Below are positions 1-11,498 of a stretch of DNA of 64,000 bases, piece by piece. Under the pieces are notes generated by a model that ran no database searches, was not told the DNA's origin, and saw only the letters and a list, made by a program, of their open reading frames with translations. Position 1 is the stretch's first letter. Every line of letters begins with the position of its first letter. Origin of the DNA: Wolfiporia cocos (Eukaryota > Basidiomycota > Agaricomycetes > Polyporales > Phaeolaceae); contig JACCLO010000007.1 of NCBI GenBank assembly GCA_029448655.1, positions 1 through 64,000 of the forward strand, written 5' to 3'. The translations under genes were made by a program, and so were the position numbers.

Positions 1-170
1 ACCCTAACCCCTAACCCCTAACCCCTAACCCCTAACCCCTAACCCCTAACCCCTAACCCCTAACCCCTAACCCCTAACCCCTAACCCCAACCCCCTCACC
101 CCTAACCCCTAACCCCTAACCCCTAACCCCTAACCCCTAACCCCTAACCCCTAACCCCTAACCCCTAAAA
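1..170. repeat. telomere tract, (CCCCTAA)n
   Basis: About 24 tandem copies of the 7-base unit CCCCTAA run from the first base to about 170. The G-rich strand is therefore TTAGGGG, one G longer than the usual fungal TTAGGG. The first unit is short (accctaa) and one irregular patch lies at about 86-102. The C-rich strand reading inward at the left edge is the orientation expected for a chromosome end. Confidence 0.97.
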
Positions 171-686
171 TGCAAATTTAAATTAAAATTTAAAATTTAA
201 AATTTAAAATTTATTTTACGTTACCTAATTGAATCCAACTCCAAACAATACCATATAATTTCAATCAACACCACATAACCTCACATAAATTCATTTCATG
301 CTCACATAACCCCACATAATTCCATTTCATACTCACATAACCCCACATAAATATATACAATGCTCACACAACCCCATTAAATTCATTTAAAATTCCCACA
401 ACTTCAAATAAATTCACCCAAAATCAAATCATCCCCAAACTACCACACAGACTTTTATCATCTCTATCGCATTCATCCTCCATACCTACCCTTAATCCAA
501 CAAACTAAATCTCACTCACTCATCTAACTAATCTCATCTCACCTACTACACTCCTACATAGTCCCATCACCTATCATCACACATACCATCTCAGCTCTCA
601 CAATCTCTTATCTATCTCTCACAATTCTGTCTCTGTCACATCTCAACCTCCTGACACAACATAGACTTCTGCTAAGAACGAAACAG
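171..686. repeat. telomere-adjacent A/C-rich subtelomeric sequence
   Basis: No gene. A short AT palindromic stretch (about 172-215, repeats of aatttaaa) leads into sequence strongly biased to A, C and T on this strand, with loosely repeated phrases such as ccacataa, cacataacccc and aattcat every 25-40 bases. A related stretch recurs internally at about 17,565-17,830, so this looks like a subtelomeric repeat rather than unique DNA. Confidence 0.7.
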
Positions 687-1448
687 TTGCTAGCCAAGTG
701 CACAATCCTCAGCAACAGTAGAAAACAGTTGCAAAATATCCCAAGTTTCCATAGCATACATCTAATCCAGATGGAAAGGGCACCACATACATGTTTCATG
801 TGTGCCAAGACGGAGGGTGTCAATCTCAATCATCCGATTGGGATGAGTAAGTGTCCAGAGACGATAGCACTAATTGCAGAAAAGATGTGTCAGTTTTCGC
901 CAGCAACTGGGAAGGTCATTCAAGCAAACGGAGCAAACTTACTGATGATGCCTGCCGGGCAACGTGGCGGCATCGCAGTGGTGCTGCAAGAGGAGATCTG
1001 TTTCGGTAAGGAAAAGGACCGTGACATGTCTAATGTTGCAGGTCCCTCAGGTACCTGTTCGAGCCTAGGGGTGTTAGTTGACGGCGAACAATTGATCGAA
1101 GGTGACGTATACGCATGCTCATTGAGGGTGCTGAACACTTTTGCAGCTACTCGAGCACAAGCCAAGAAGTCGACAGCAGAGGATGGGGAGTCAAGCAATG
1201 AAGAGCCGATAGCCAAGAGGTTTGAATACAGGCACACTAACGATAGGTCGAAGGGTAAGGTTGTGGGGCTGTCTGAAGCTACAAAGATGACGCCGACAGC
1301 GAAAGTGGATGGTAAGGCTGCGAGCGAGAAGCCACCAGCCGTGAACATGGAAGAGGGTTGGAAGACTAGGAAAAAGGATCAGGTAACTGCGCACAAGAGG
1401 GACATGCCTCCTCATCTGAAGCAGACGAGGTTCACGTCTGACGTATAG
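687..1448 (+). pseudogene. gag: gag C-terminal part with divergent zinc knuckle
   Basis: The 253-residue frame has a Cys-rich motif at about residues 37-57 (CFMCAKTEG...HPIGMSKCPE, spacing C-X2-C-X9-H-X6-C). This is a widened version of the gag zinc knuckle, which in the intact family binds element RNA. A Lys/Glu-rich linker follows. The N-terminal capsid-like part is not recognisable. The frame ends in TAG at 1446-1448 and continues in the same frame into the protease at 1452, so the stop either interrupts a former gag-pol fusion (CAG to TAG would be a C-to-T change) or was a readthrough stop. Decay is more likely given the other lesions. Confidence 0.7.
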
Positions 1449-1451
1449 GAT

Positions 1452-2237
1452 ATGGTGTCCGCCGACCACGTCGCTAATCAGATACTTGATCAGAAGCTAA
1501 CGCTGCAACTGAGACAGATAATAGGAATTTCGCCTACCTTGCAGAAGCGTTTTGCGGCACTCACAAAGACGCGCAAGGAGGTAGGTGGATCTGTGGCACA
1601 AGCAATTCGGATAGCCACAGTTGAAGATGAGAAAGAGGCAGTCGAGAATGTCGTGACAGAGGGGTCGGTGATGCTGAGCTTACAGGAGGGTGAGAACCTC
1701 AAAGAGGTAATAACGCAGCACGCTGACGTTTATGCTGTGGCAGTTGGACAGGAACGATTCTTTGCAATGGCATGTGGAGTTGTACAAGGGATGTTTGGGA
1801 CTGAGGCAGTAATGTACCTCATAGACTCAGGATCAAAGCTGAACTTAATATTGAAGAAAGTGTGGGATCAGACTAACCTAGTTATCGATCCAGATGGGTG
1901 TGGGTGGACACTCAAAGGTATTAATGGTATGCTTACACCACTTGAGGGCTGCATCCGTGACGCACCTGTCGAGATTGGGGGGGAAAGGTTTGATCACCAT
2001 TTCTTTGTCACCCTGACTGACTTAGGGCAACACAATGGGATTCTCGGGCAGCCATGGTTACAGTGGGTGGCAGCTAATCTAGAATATGAAAGGAAGAACG
2101 GAATGTACCTTGTGGCACATCGCAACGGTGATCGATCCATGACGCCGATACAGGTGCATATTGTCGACACAGGCACTGACCGAAACAAGGAGATATTAGT
2201 GTTCATGACAGGACTCGTGTCGCGCAAGGATTTTTGA
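1452..2237 (+). pseudogene. retropepsin-like aspartic protease
   Basis: The 261-residue frame contains the motif YLIDSGSKLNLI, a variant of the hydrophobic-D-S/T-G active-site turn, near residues 121-132. About 73 residues later comes GILGQPWL, the second conserved stretch of retroviral-type proteases. The enzyme would cut the gag-pol polyprotein in virus-like particles. It lies in frame with the upstream gag relic and is followed by a frame change near 2234. The active-site aspartate is retained but the polyprotein is broken on both sides. Confidence 0.82.
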
Positions 2238-3541
2238 AGAGAGGCGTGATGTCTGAACTGGCCTCGATAGGTAGTATCGCGTCCTCAGAAATTCCTAGGT
2301 TGGGTAACATTTTTCATTGTGTTGCGAGCGACATCTCTACACTCACAGATTCAGAGTTATCGATAGCTTCCCAGATTGATCCACCAGACTCTTCTGACAG
2401 GTTGTTACAGGATTATATTGCAGCAAGCCCCATTCCTTTGACTCCAGTCCCTTCAGCATGGCGCAAACGTGTACAAATGCATTATAGCGTGACAGTAGCA
2501 TTGAAAAGATATAAGCCCATTGACCGAAAGGTGTGCCCAGTGCCATCGTATATGCCTAACCCATTCACACAGAAATTCAAACCTATTGCTATACCTGAGT
2601 TGATGCCGCTACCAATTGAACCGAGACCCTGAAAGAAGTATGAATTCGGCTCAGGCAATCGGTGGACCGTGCGGCGGCTGAGTGATGTGATTGCGAAGAT
2701 TCCCGCTAACTTCTTATCAGATGCAGAAATTGACTTGCTAGTCCATGTTGTGGTTTCGTGACAGGCAGCATTTGCGTGGACTGACGATGAGTGAGGTACT
2801 TTCTCCCCAAGATACTTTCCTGACTATGAAATACCAGTGATCGAACACGTACCATGGGCACAACCGTCCATCCAAATTCCGAAGGCCATCGAGGAGAAGG
2901 TGAAAGCAGTCATCAAATGCCAATTAGATGCTGGCAAGTTTGAGCCATTCTCCGCGTTGTATCGGACAGCATATTTTGCGGTCAAAAAGAAACAGGATGA
3001 TCCGCGACTCGTATTCAATTTAGGTGACCTTAACGCTATCACTATATGTGATGCGGTGCTACCTCCATGGCCAGATGACTTCGCTGAAAGCTTTGTAGGG
3101 CATCACATTTTTATGCTAGCTGACATTATGGCAGGTTTCGACAACTGCATTCTCGCATCAGTTTCGCGCGACCTTACAACATTCCAATGCCCCTTTGGGT
3201 CGTTGCGATTGACTAGGCTGCCACAAGGCTATACTAATGCAATGCCTGAATTCAGTCAATGCATATTGCATACGTTGGGTGACATGTTACCGAACGAAGC
3301 TGATGCTTTTGTGGATGATGTAGGTGTGAAGGGTCCGAGTACTGACTATGACGACAAGGCTGTTGCAGGCAATTCGAATATTCAGAGGTTCATGTATGAG
3401 TTTGCATGTACAGCTAATAAGCTGCTTGCCAGGTTTGTCGAAGCGGGAATTACGGCATCTGGATCGAAGCTTGTTATCGCGATCCCCAGGCTGAAGATCG
3501 TCGGTTCCTTAATATATAGAAGTCTGTATGACCGCAAATAA
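2234..3541 (+). pseudogene. pol: reverse transcriptase relic with three in-frame TGA
   Basis: One frame runs from 2234 to 3541, interrupted only by TGA at 2630-2632, 2759-2761 and 2792-2794. The second and third sit in contexts (S-stop-QAAFAW and DDE-stop-GTFS) where relatives in this group carry Arg, so CGA-to-TGA is the simplest reading. Downstream, the polymerase region is well kept: IEHVPWAQPSIQIP, fingers around YFAVKKKQDDPRLVFN, the LADIMAGFDN block, the FGSLRLTRLPQGYTNA block and the active-site box AFVDDVGVKGP. RNase H and integrase are absent because the sequence is truncated at 3541. Confidence 0.85.
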
Positions 3542-4068
3542 GTAAGACCACTCTAAACTAAGGTGATCTGTGCATAAGTGGCTAAGTATAGCCCATGATG
3601 CCATAAGCCCTCATGGTGTGGTGCTACTCTAATGATAGTGCAGTATATCATAATGATGTCCTTTGTATCCTAAGAATATCACTGTATGTCATAGAAGATG
3701 ACTTGACTATGTAAGACTAGCCTTGTATGTCATATGTGTATAGTAAATGGCACCACTATGTCATACCTGTAAGGTAAGCAGACCACACTGAGTCTGGGCC
3801 TATAATAATAGGCATGAGGTTATAGAAACCTAGAATGTGAGGCTTGTAGACTAATAATAGTCCTGACATCTTAGATAAGAAGGAGGGTCACCTGACATGA
3901 TTCCTGTGATAGTACCTGGTGCTGCTATCTAATCTAAGAGTTTGGCAAGTCATGTGACACAACTCACATGACCCACTGACCTTCAGGTCGTTGGATCGAC
4001 CCCAGCCATGTGCAATAAGTACAGTAAACATAGTAAGAGAGGACAATTCTGGATGTGCACAAAATAAT
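3542..4068 (-). repeat. degenerate long-LTR fragment, minus orientation
   Basis: No gene. The segment about 3555-3880 is an imperfect inverted copy of 5200-5500. The promoter-proximal phrase gcacaga...attaggg, typical of LTRs in this window, reads on the minus strand here. I interpret it as the left member of an old head-to-head LTR pair whose junction was later split by the solo LTR at 4069-5189. Confidence 0.5.
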
Positions 4069-5189
4069 TGACACAAGCCATCTTGTGGGACTCACCAACT
4101 TAAGGGTCTTACTCAGACAAGTTGGTGAGGGGTTAGAAGGCAAGCTACAGAGGGTGAGAGGTGCTTCTGCGGCGGTAGCCGAGAAGAATAGAACTAAGAT
4201 ATCAAGGCGTCAAGCCTTGGTCTTTAAATATGTACAGGGTGAGAACACGTGCTACTAACTAGTGTGTCTGCCCTAAAGGAATGGTCAGTGCACCCTATCG
4301 GCGTATGCTGACGTATACTCTACTCTAAGAGACCGTGGGAGGCCGGTAATGGCCGGACCAATGGTAAATGAGAGAGTGGTGGTGTCACCTTGCGGTGGAC
4401 ATGTGGAACGCGGGCGCAGCCCGGGTATATGGAAGGCCAGTTGTACCGGTGCCTTGAGGGACTATGGCTATTCGCCAGGCCCTTGGTGACTCAGGCCGAG
4501 AAGGCCGAGTGGTATGCCAGAAGCCGGTGATATGATCAGGCCGGTGGTGGCGTGGGAGCGAGGCCTTGCGGCTGGCTCGGAGGTATGGCAACGCCGGCGT
4601 GAGAAGCACGGAGGTTGCACATTGCCGGGTCTAGAAGCCTGGAGGTAGGACTGTGCCGGTGACGGGAAGTCCGGGGGTTGCATAAGGCCGGTGATAGAAG
4701 CGTGTGCTATTGAGGGAAGCACGGAGCTTAGGAAGTGCTGGTGATGCATGTGGTGGTCGTTAGGCTTCTCAGCGTAGTAAACCGATGGGCACAGAGCTTA
4801 GTCAGCTGTTGTGCCATGTTGCCATTATTATGCGAGTGGCGCTCGCTGACAGGGAGAGGCTGGTCGACTTGTGGACTCTAGACTCTATGACGGGGTTGTG
4901 ACGTAGCGGTGGCGGTGCTATGACCTAGACGTATGACGTGGATCACAGGATGAGGCACAGCGAAGCACGTTGCCTTAGTGATGACGTAATCAGTCATGTG
5001 GTGTAGCGTTGGGCCGGTGCTATGGGTCACGTGTAGGTTAAGGCCTTTTTGGCCGTAAGGTTCCGTTATAATACCTCGGCAGGTTCGGCATGGTGGGATA
5101 AGTCCCGGATAACTTTGTAGAGGCTTGTATAAGGCCAGAATTGGTGCTATAATTGCGCGAAAAATGTGCTATGTCCCAAATCTGTGACA
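4069..5189 (-). mobile_element. solo LTR (1,121 bp), same family as the LTRs at 49.2/54.1 kb
   Basis: The plus strand begins TGACACA and ends CTGTGACA, so the LTR reads TGTCACAG...TGTCA on the minus strand. It is flanked by the 5-bp direct repeat ATAAT (4064-4068 and 5190-5194). Its sequence matches, in reverse complement, the 1,091-bp LTRs of the element at 49,151-55,219, for example gtgggactcaccaa and gggcgcagcccgggtatatg. The intact duplication shows it was once a complete insertion that lost its interior by LTR-LTR recombination. Confidence 0.9.
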
Positions 5190-5552
5190 ATAATCTGTGA
5201 CACTATGAGGTCAGAACTATTATTAGTTTACAAGGCCCCACATTCCATCGTTTACAACATCAGGGCCCATACTGGCCCAGTCTATGACATCATGCCTATT
5301 ATTATAGGTCTATACTTAGTGTGGCCTGCTTATCTGACAGGTATGACATAGCGGCCTGCTTCCTCCACATTTATGGCATACAAGGCATATTTACAGAGCC
5401 AGTGTCATCTCTATGACATACTGCACTATTCCTAGATAGCACCATATTATGACGCCTTATGGCATCACTATGATACCACAACATGTGCACAGACTAGCTG
5501 CATTAGGGTAGACATTAGTAGTAGTATAAGGTCTTATATGTCTAGGCATCTA

Positions 5553-8500
5553 TGGTGCCAACGGCCTAGTCACCGCCTCTTTTGTACAGTGGCCAAATCC
5601 TGTGGGCAACTTCACGTTAACCCTAATGCAGGGTTTACATAAGTGCTGGTACCTGGCGGCACCCTGAGATTAAACATTTTGGGTATAGTACGGCACGGAG
5701 AGAACATTTGAACACTCGTTGTGGTGTAGATACGGCAACGGCGCAGGCCTGTTGTGTATGTACTATTTCACTACATGCCGCGCTCTAGTAAGATACAGAA
5801 AGCACGCAAAGCTGCCGCTGCTCGTGCACGTACTGGGAAGCAGTTGAGCACACACGCCAGCGCCAGGAAGCAGTCGTGCACATCACAAGCCCAAGTATCA
5901 GCTGTGCGAGATGTTCTCTGCATAAGCTCAGATGAGGATGACGAGTGCACGTCATGGATGGGGGATGTGAGTTACATGATCTCCTCGGACAAGAATGAAG
6001 ATGGAGAGGACTTGAATGATGACGAGGGCAACAACGGAGATGATGACGGAGATGATGACGGAGATGATGACGACAACAACAACGATTTGTCTGAGGTGAT
6101 GAGCTGCGTCAGAGTCTGGAGATGGCACAGCAGAGGAAAGAACGCAACAGGGATGCCTTCGGTATCCTAATGAGACCAATGTCTCAGAGCGTCTGGAAGC
6201 AAGCAGAGAGCAACCGGGCTCTGGGTTACAATGGCATGTCAGACAGAACGAAACGGAGGCACGATAAGAAGCTTCGGGATGAACAGGCTCACCGTAAGAG
6301 GTACTTATCACAATTCATGGGCAAAATGTACGTGTTGACGAGTTTCGGGCACAGCTCTGGTGCGCAATTCATGCACTCGTTTTTCTCGACACAGAAGGGT
6401 CCTGAGCTGTCAGAGCAGCAGTCAAATGAGCAACAGGGTGGTTTACATACCATTCCAAGTGTTCGCCAGCCAGCACTGAGTGGAGATAAGATTTTCTGTG
6501 GATATCTCTCTGATATCTCATTATCAGAGGATGAGTACGAAACCGGAGATGTGGGTGCTGAAGGTGGAGAAGGAAGTGAAGAGAACATCCACAATAGCCA
6601 GGAGCATCAAAGTGCGATGCTACAGTTACTCATGCATGAGGAGGAGGAAGAGAGCGAAATGGACGAGGCTGAACTTACTGTGGATTCCAGCCCCTCACAG
6701 CAGCAGCGCACTGTCCGCTCCAACCAGACAACCCCCCCTCCAAAGCACTGCAAGCTTGAAGTGCCAGCACGCATTACCCGCTCTCACATCAAGGAGAACC
6801 GTATGCGGACCTTCGAGAATGGACTTGATGCAATCCAGAAATTCATTAAATCAAAGCGACATACCTTTATTTCAGGCGATAACAGTCTGCAGGCCTGCTG
6901 CAGGCACTGTATTGAGAGCTATCTGCGCTTGATTGTCAAATACAAGCACTCCATGACTGTGGCAGGGGAATGTGCAGCGAAAAGCCATGGCTTTTCTGCA
7001 AAATGGGGTGTAAGGATGGTGCAGAAGTGGGCTCGAAGATGGTTGAATGCGCGAGAACTTCCCGTATCCTTGAAGGGCTGGCATATCAAGTCCTATACAT
7101 TGCTACAGGACCCTGTGGTGCAAGTGGAGCTACGCTCATACGTGCAGTCAAACAAATGGGCCATGAATCCCGAAAAACTCACCAAATTCACCAAAAACAG
7201 CATGGTACCAGCAGCTGCTCAGCAGTATCTGAAAGAGATCATTCGTAAGGAGATGCCAGCAGGGTTAAAGAAGTATATGGAGCTTGAACTCTTCCCATGG
7301 ATTCACTTGAAGGTTGGCCAAGAAATCTCCCTGAGCACTGCGCACGATTGGCTTCATCGAGAAGGCTTCCAGTACATCGAGCACAAGAAGAGCCTCTATT
7401 ATGATGGTCATGAGTGGCCAGATGTTGTCAGGTATCGTCAAGAAGTCTTCCTGCCAGCAATGGCACAGCATCAAAAATGAATGATCGAGTATGTTGTTGG
7501 AAATGTCTCGGAAGAGGTCAACAAGCAAACAGAAAATTATGTTGAGTGCCATCTAGTGTTTGTGGTGCATGACAAAATGACTGCCCAAGCACATGATGGT
7601 GTCAAAAAAAGCTGGGTTTTCAAAGGTGAGCAGCCACTACAAAAAAAGGGTCCTGGCAGGGGCATTCACCGCAGCGACGTAATCTGTTCCACATTCGGTT
7701 GGTTGAAGGATGCGGGACAAGGCCTTGAATATGGTAAAAATCATGATGGCTTCTGGAACGGTGAGATGTTTGTGAACCAGGTATGCCATGACAAATCTGT
7801 AGCAGACTTGACTCACAAAATAATTGATCATAGCTGAAAACAAAGATCATTCCGACATTTGAAAAATTGCATGGCCCCGGATTCCAAGCCTTAATTGCTG
7901 TTGACCACTCACAAGGACATTCTGCCTTCGCTGAGGATGCACTTCTTGTGTCACGCATGAATCTGTGCCCTGGTGGAAAGCAGGCACAAATGCGTGATGG
8001 CTGGTTCATGAAGAATGATCAGAAAATTATCCAACAAATGAATTTTCCATACAATCATCCTGATCATCCCAATCTTCCCAAAGGGATTCGACAAATTCTC
8101 ATCAAGCGAAGCCTCCGGGTTGATGGACTGCGAATGCAGTGTCACAGGAAATGTGACCCAGATGTGATCAGTTGCTGTGCCAAGCACATACTCGAAAATC
8201 AGCCAGACTTCAAGGAACAGAAAACTCTTGTCCAGGAAGTCATTGAGAATGCAGGCCACATGTGCATATTTTTACCAAAATATCACTGTGAGCTGAATTT
8301 CATTGAATACTTCTGGGGTGCTGTCAAGAAGTATCTCCGCAACCACTGTGATTATACGTTTCCAATATTACAAGCCAATATGCCAGATGCACTGGCATCG
8401 GTAAGTGTCGAGACAATCTGGAAATGGGAGCACCGGGTTGTTAGGTGGATGGATGCTTATCACTCAGGATTGGGCACAAAAGATGCTCAATTACAGGTGC

Positions 8501-8818
8501 AGGCATTCAGTTCTCGTCGATACAAGTCTCACCACCGTGTTCCAGAGACCCTCGCACGTCAGCTTGACTGATATACTATATTTAAATTAGTCAGATAGGT
8601 AGAGATGTCAATACTTTCCTTATATAGTACTGCTTTCCCACAACTGGCCAAATTTGGACATATAAATTTCTCGATTTTGATTTTCAGAGAAATCCGCCTA
8701 GCCATTTTGTTCCTATGTTCAATCTAAGCATTTTGGCTAGACAGATTGTCTCTAGGCACCAATCTGAGCGAGCAGTAAGACTTGTACAAAAGAGGCAGTG
8801 ACTAGGCCGTTGGCACCA
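5553..8818 (+). mobile_element. Tc1/mariner-like DNA transposon with 36-bp TIRs and TA duplication
   Basis: Terminal inverted repeats at 5553-5588 and 8783-8818 match at 35 of 36 positions (they begin tggtgccaacggcctagtca) and are flanked on both sides by TA (5551-5552, 8819-8820). The element is 3,266 bp and contains one transposase gene on the plus strand. TA duplication plus a DDE_3-like catalytic region points to the broad Tc1/mariner group. The TIRs are nearly perfect although the transposase is broken, so the element might still be mobilised by a relative. Confidence 0.9.
5775..8571 (+). pseudogene. DDE transposase, broken by two frameshifts and one TGA
   Basis: The reading starts at ATG 5775 (MPRSSKIQKARKAAAARA), has an acidic Asp-rich stretch, shifts frame near 6085-6110, and continues through the signature KQAESNRALGYNGMSDRTKR. 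It meets an in-frame TGA at 7478-7480 and shifts frame again near 7830-7860. Catalytic motifs are visible: VVHDKMTAQAHDG (first Asp), LIAVDHSQGHSAFAED (second Asp) and the CELNFIEYFWGAVKKY block (Glu). This is the D-D-E arrangement that cuts and rejoins DNA at TIRs. The C-terminus keeps RRYKSHHRVPE. The TGA can be read as CGA to TGA. Confidence 0.88.
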
Positions 8819-8987
8819 TAGGGACTTACTTTCCTAGACTCAACAATGTGAACTTGGAGCATTTCCCTACTTTTTTCTACTCTTGCTGAGCATCGTGTGC
8901 TTGCCTGGGAACTCTTTTCTTCTTCTTAAAACTCTATCTTGTGCTGGCAGCTTGAGATGTCACAGAGACAGGATTGTGACAATAAGG

Positions 8988-9340
8988 CCTAACAATCTAC
9001 TGTCACTTATCTGACTGCATATAGGTTACGATTCCTGAGGTATGAAGAAAGTGTTTTGTATGATGGGGATCCATCAGTTTAGGGTGACCACAATCTGTGT
9101 CATATGTGAGAATATAAAATAAACTGTCATTGCATTGGTCTATTCTCATTGTGTCTGACAAATACATTGTTTCACGTAAAGATAACGTCAGAATAAAATA
9201 CTGAAAGGCTAATAGAATCCATATATCTTTGATGCAAGTCTAGGCTTGGACTTGCTAATGCAGTTGTAAGGGTTGGTTGCAGTCAATAAGACAAGTGACC
9301 CGTCAAGCAGGAATTGCAAGAGTAGTAAACAAAGTGAATG
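8988..9340. other. no gene seen
   Basis: AT-rich sequence between two LTR remnants, with frequent stops in all frames. Nothing recognisable was found. Confidence 0.5.
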
Positions 9341-10182
9341 TGTCACAGTTTTACAAGGCATTTCCCACATTCTCTATTCTCATAATAGAAGTCGTGCAGC
9401 CCCTTTACTAGTACAGGTCTCCTCATCTACATTGTTAGAATCACATGACCAAGGGCTTTCCGATGCACTAGAAATTACCAAGTCACATGACCTGGAAGGT
9501 CATGTGACCTACTCAACTACATCAGATTAGATATGTGCCACTAAGTCCAATCATAGGCACCATACCAGGTGACCTTATCTCTTATCTTATCTGTACAAGT
9601 TAAGACATCAGGTTCCATTACTGGACCAGACCATGACATCATCATGACAACACTATTACTAGGTCATGACACCATAGAAAAGCTCATCAGAAGACATTCT
9701 GATACGTTACATATCAAATACCTGAAACATGATCATCAACATCATTAGAAGCCATTAGGACAACCCTTCCAGCTAGAAGCCTAGCAGTTCCATATATCAA
9801 GTGTTATTATTAGCGTAGCACTCCACTATCACAATGTGGCCTTATAGCCCACTTACTTTCCATCATGACAAGAAGGCCTAGAAACCTTCACGAATGTCAT
9901 TACCAGGTACATGCCATATCACACCATAGTCACACCATATTAGCACTACACACAGACCAAGCCATTAGGACAGGTCTACTCATGAATAGTATACATCATG
10001 TATATAACCAAACATCTAGCATCCTACAGCGCTAGACTTAACAATTGCCGCTAGGGCATCCATATTCTCTATGGGGGCGTTTCCCTTACTTTTCTTCTAA
10101 CCTCCTGCTGGATGACTTATGGTCTGATTTGAGGCTTACCCCTTGGTGTTATACTATGTACTGGCAGCTTGAGACGTCAACT

Positions 10183-11471
10183 TGACACATACTACTCACA
10201 TCTGTGGGACCGGTCCTACTGGGGACCCTAACCGTCAGACGAGGTGCGACCGCGCCGTCAGCAGTGATCCTAGAACCTATGTGACTGTTACGGGTCGAAT
10301 ACCCGTTCGTATATTCGAGTCGCGAATATAGATTGTTCTTCTGCACGTGGGCGTATAGCCGTATGCAAGGCAAATGCTCGTTAGATGCCTTCAAGTCCTA
10401 GGTGAGATTCCTAGGAGATCGTATAATATCCAATACGCGTTAGAGGATATAATCTGTTCAGGTACGAGTCTTAATAGAATATAAGACTCGCCTAAGTCCG
10501 AGAAGTCGGTGTGCACTTCGAGGACTCAGTCGTTCGGTTGCTCGAGCGAGAAATACTGAGCGTAGTTTCCTACGTTTGAGAACGAGTATAAGACTTCTTG
10601 TTTGTACAACAAGGTCGAGCTGAAGAGCCTCGACGGTAAGTACACGAGTTTTTATACTACGCTAGGTTTCAGGGGTCAAGTCTGTCCCAGATGCTACCGA
10701 TACTATCTACGCTATAGTCCCAAACGTTTGATAGTTATGGAATGATATATCTGAGACGATAGATAGGAATGATGGCGGTTGAACGCCATCTGTCGACTAG
10801 TAAACGATGAACATGAAACAGTGGCAGAGTTGGATCTGCCAAAGATGAAACGAGCCCTACAGGCTAGTACAACTGGGGATGCGCCCAGTAAGATCACGAG
10901 TGGCCAGGGGGTTGGTTGCGCAACAAGTCCCTGTATCGTATTTGCCCGGTGGTGAGTTCTGTAGATATTCGACAAATCAAAATGACCGTAACAGTGACAG
11001 AGGTTGCATAGGCCTCCCCAGGCCTAAGGTGACATAACAAGGTGGTGACCCTCGGACTAGCAGTCAAAGAGCCAGTAAGGACCACACCAGCACACAGAGA
11101 GGTAAGGAGTAAGAGGGCCAAGCCCTAATGCCGAGAATCTTAGACTTGAGGCATAAGGCAACAAGTCGACATACTTATATACATGAGGTAACTACCTAAT
11201 GGCTGGCCCTAAAGTCATAGCCTGTGTGCAGTAACTAAGGGAGCACATGATGAGTAACTACCGTAATGTAACATGTACATAGTGTGACCGTGATGTAAGT
11301 ACCTGAGACGCGTGCTACCCTACAGTGCTAATCTACTGGGTCGGGTGGTCTGATAAGATAACAAGGAGTGGACGAGAGAAAACTGTATGCTAAGACTTAG
11401 CCCCATGCCTAGGGGCACTTCCACAATACAGAAAGGGATGTCGAGAACCCCTCACAGAGAATTCTGTGACA
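10183..11471 (-). mobile_element. solo LTR with another solo LTR nested inside
   Basis: The plus strand starts TGACACA and ends CTGTGACA, flanked by the 5-bp duplication CAACT (10,178-10,182 and 11,472-11,476). Without the nested insertion it is about 576 bp. The minus-strand promoter phrases (tttagggccagcc, catgtatataag) are present near 11,175-11,215. It lies inside an older LTR, so three insertion generations are stacked here. Confidence 0.9.
10286..10993 (+). mobile_element. solo LTR (708 bp), TGTTACGG...CCGTAACA family
   Basis: Perfect terminal inverted octamers TGTTACGG / CCGTAACA are flanked by GTGAC (10,281-10,285 and 10,994-10,998). A second, closely similar copy is at 30,780-31,486. 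The family differs from the TGTCACAG LTRs. The strand is arbitrary because no interior or coding region is present. It inserted into the minus-strand solo LTR at 10,183-11,471. Confidence 0.93.
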
Positions 11472-11498
11472 CAACTAAGACATTGGATTAGTGTGACA

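Larger units (their letters stand above)
687..3541 (+). mobile_element. decayed, truncated Ty3/gypsy retrotransposon
   Basis: A plus-strand gag-protease-reverse transcriptase order is visible in relics, with no integrase or RNase H and no recognisable LTR at either end. The 5' part fades into subtelomeric sequence and the 3' part stops within reverse transcriptase at a junction with LTR-like sequence. Coding is interrupted by a TAG at 1446-1448, a frame change near 2234, and TGA codons at 2630, 2759 and 2792. Gene order and motifs match a basidiomycete Ty3/gypsy group. It is the coding relic closest to the telomere. Confidence 0.88.
5190..8987 (+). repeat. degenerate long LTR, split by the DNA transposon
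   Basis: The segments 5190-5552 and 8819-8987 join into one LTR-like sequence. The left part carries the recurrent gcacagac...gcattagggt and tataa phrases. The right part resumes with the transcription-start-proximal inverted phrase (ctaggga-cttac-tttcctag) and ends ttgctggcagcttgagatgtcac...ttgtgaca. The same end sequence occurs at 10,150-11,498. The 3.27-kb transposon sits just downstream of the presumed TATA box. Confidence 0.5.
9341..11498 (+). repeat. degenerate long LTR hosting a nested solo LTR
   Basis: The sequence begins TGTCACAG at 9341, carries catgtatataa near 10,000 after gccattaggacag, and reaches gtactggcagcttgagacgtcaact at 10,182. After the inserted solo LTR it resumes at 11,472 and ends ttagtgtgaca at about 11,498, matching the LTR end at 8987. 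No flanking duplication was found. It has the same layout as the other LTRs in the window but is longer and more diverged. Confidence 0.5.

Noticed and set aside
1446..1448. Programmed TAG readthrough between gag and protease
   Set aside because: The frame is continuous across the TAG, as in some retroelements, but the same element carries three TGA stops and a frameshift, so decay explains it without a special mechanism.
5952..6311. Minus-strand frame with Ile/Val runs (IISVIISVIISVV)
   Set aside because: It is the antisense of the Asp-repeat (gatgatgacgga) stretch in the transposase.
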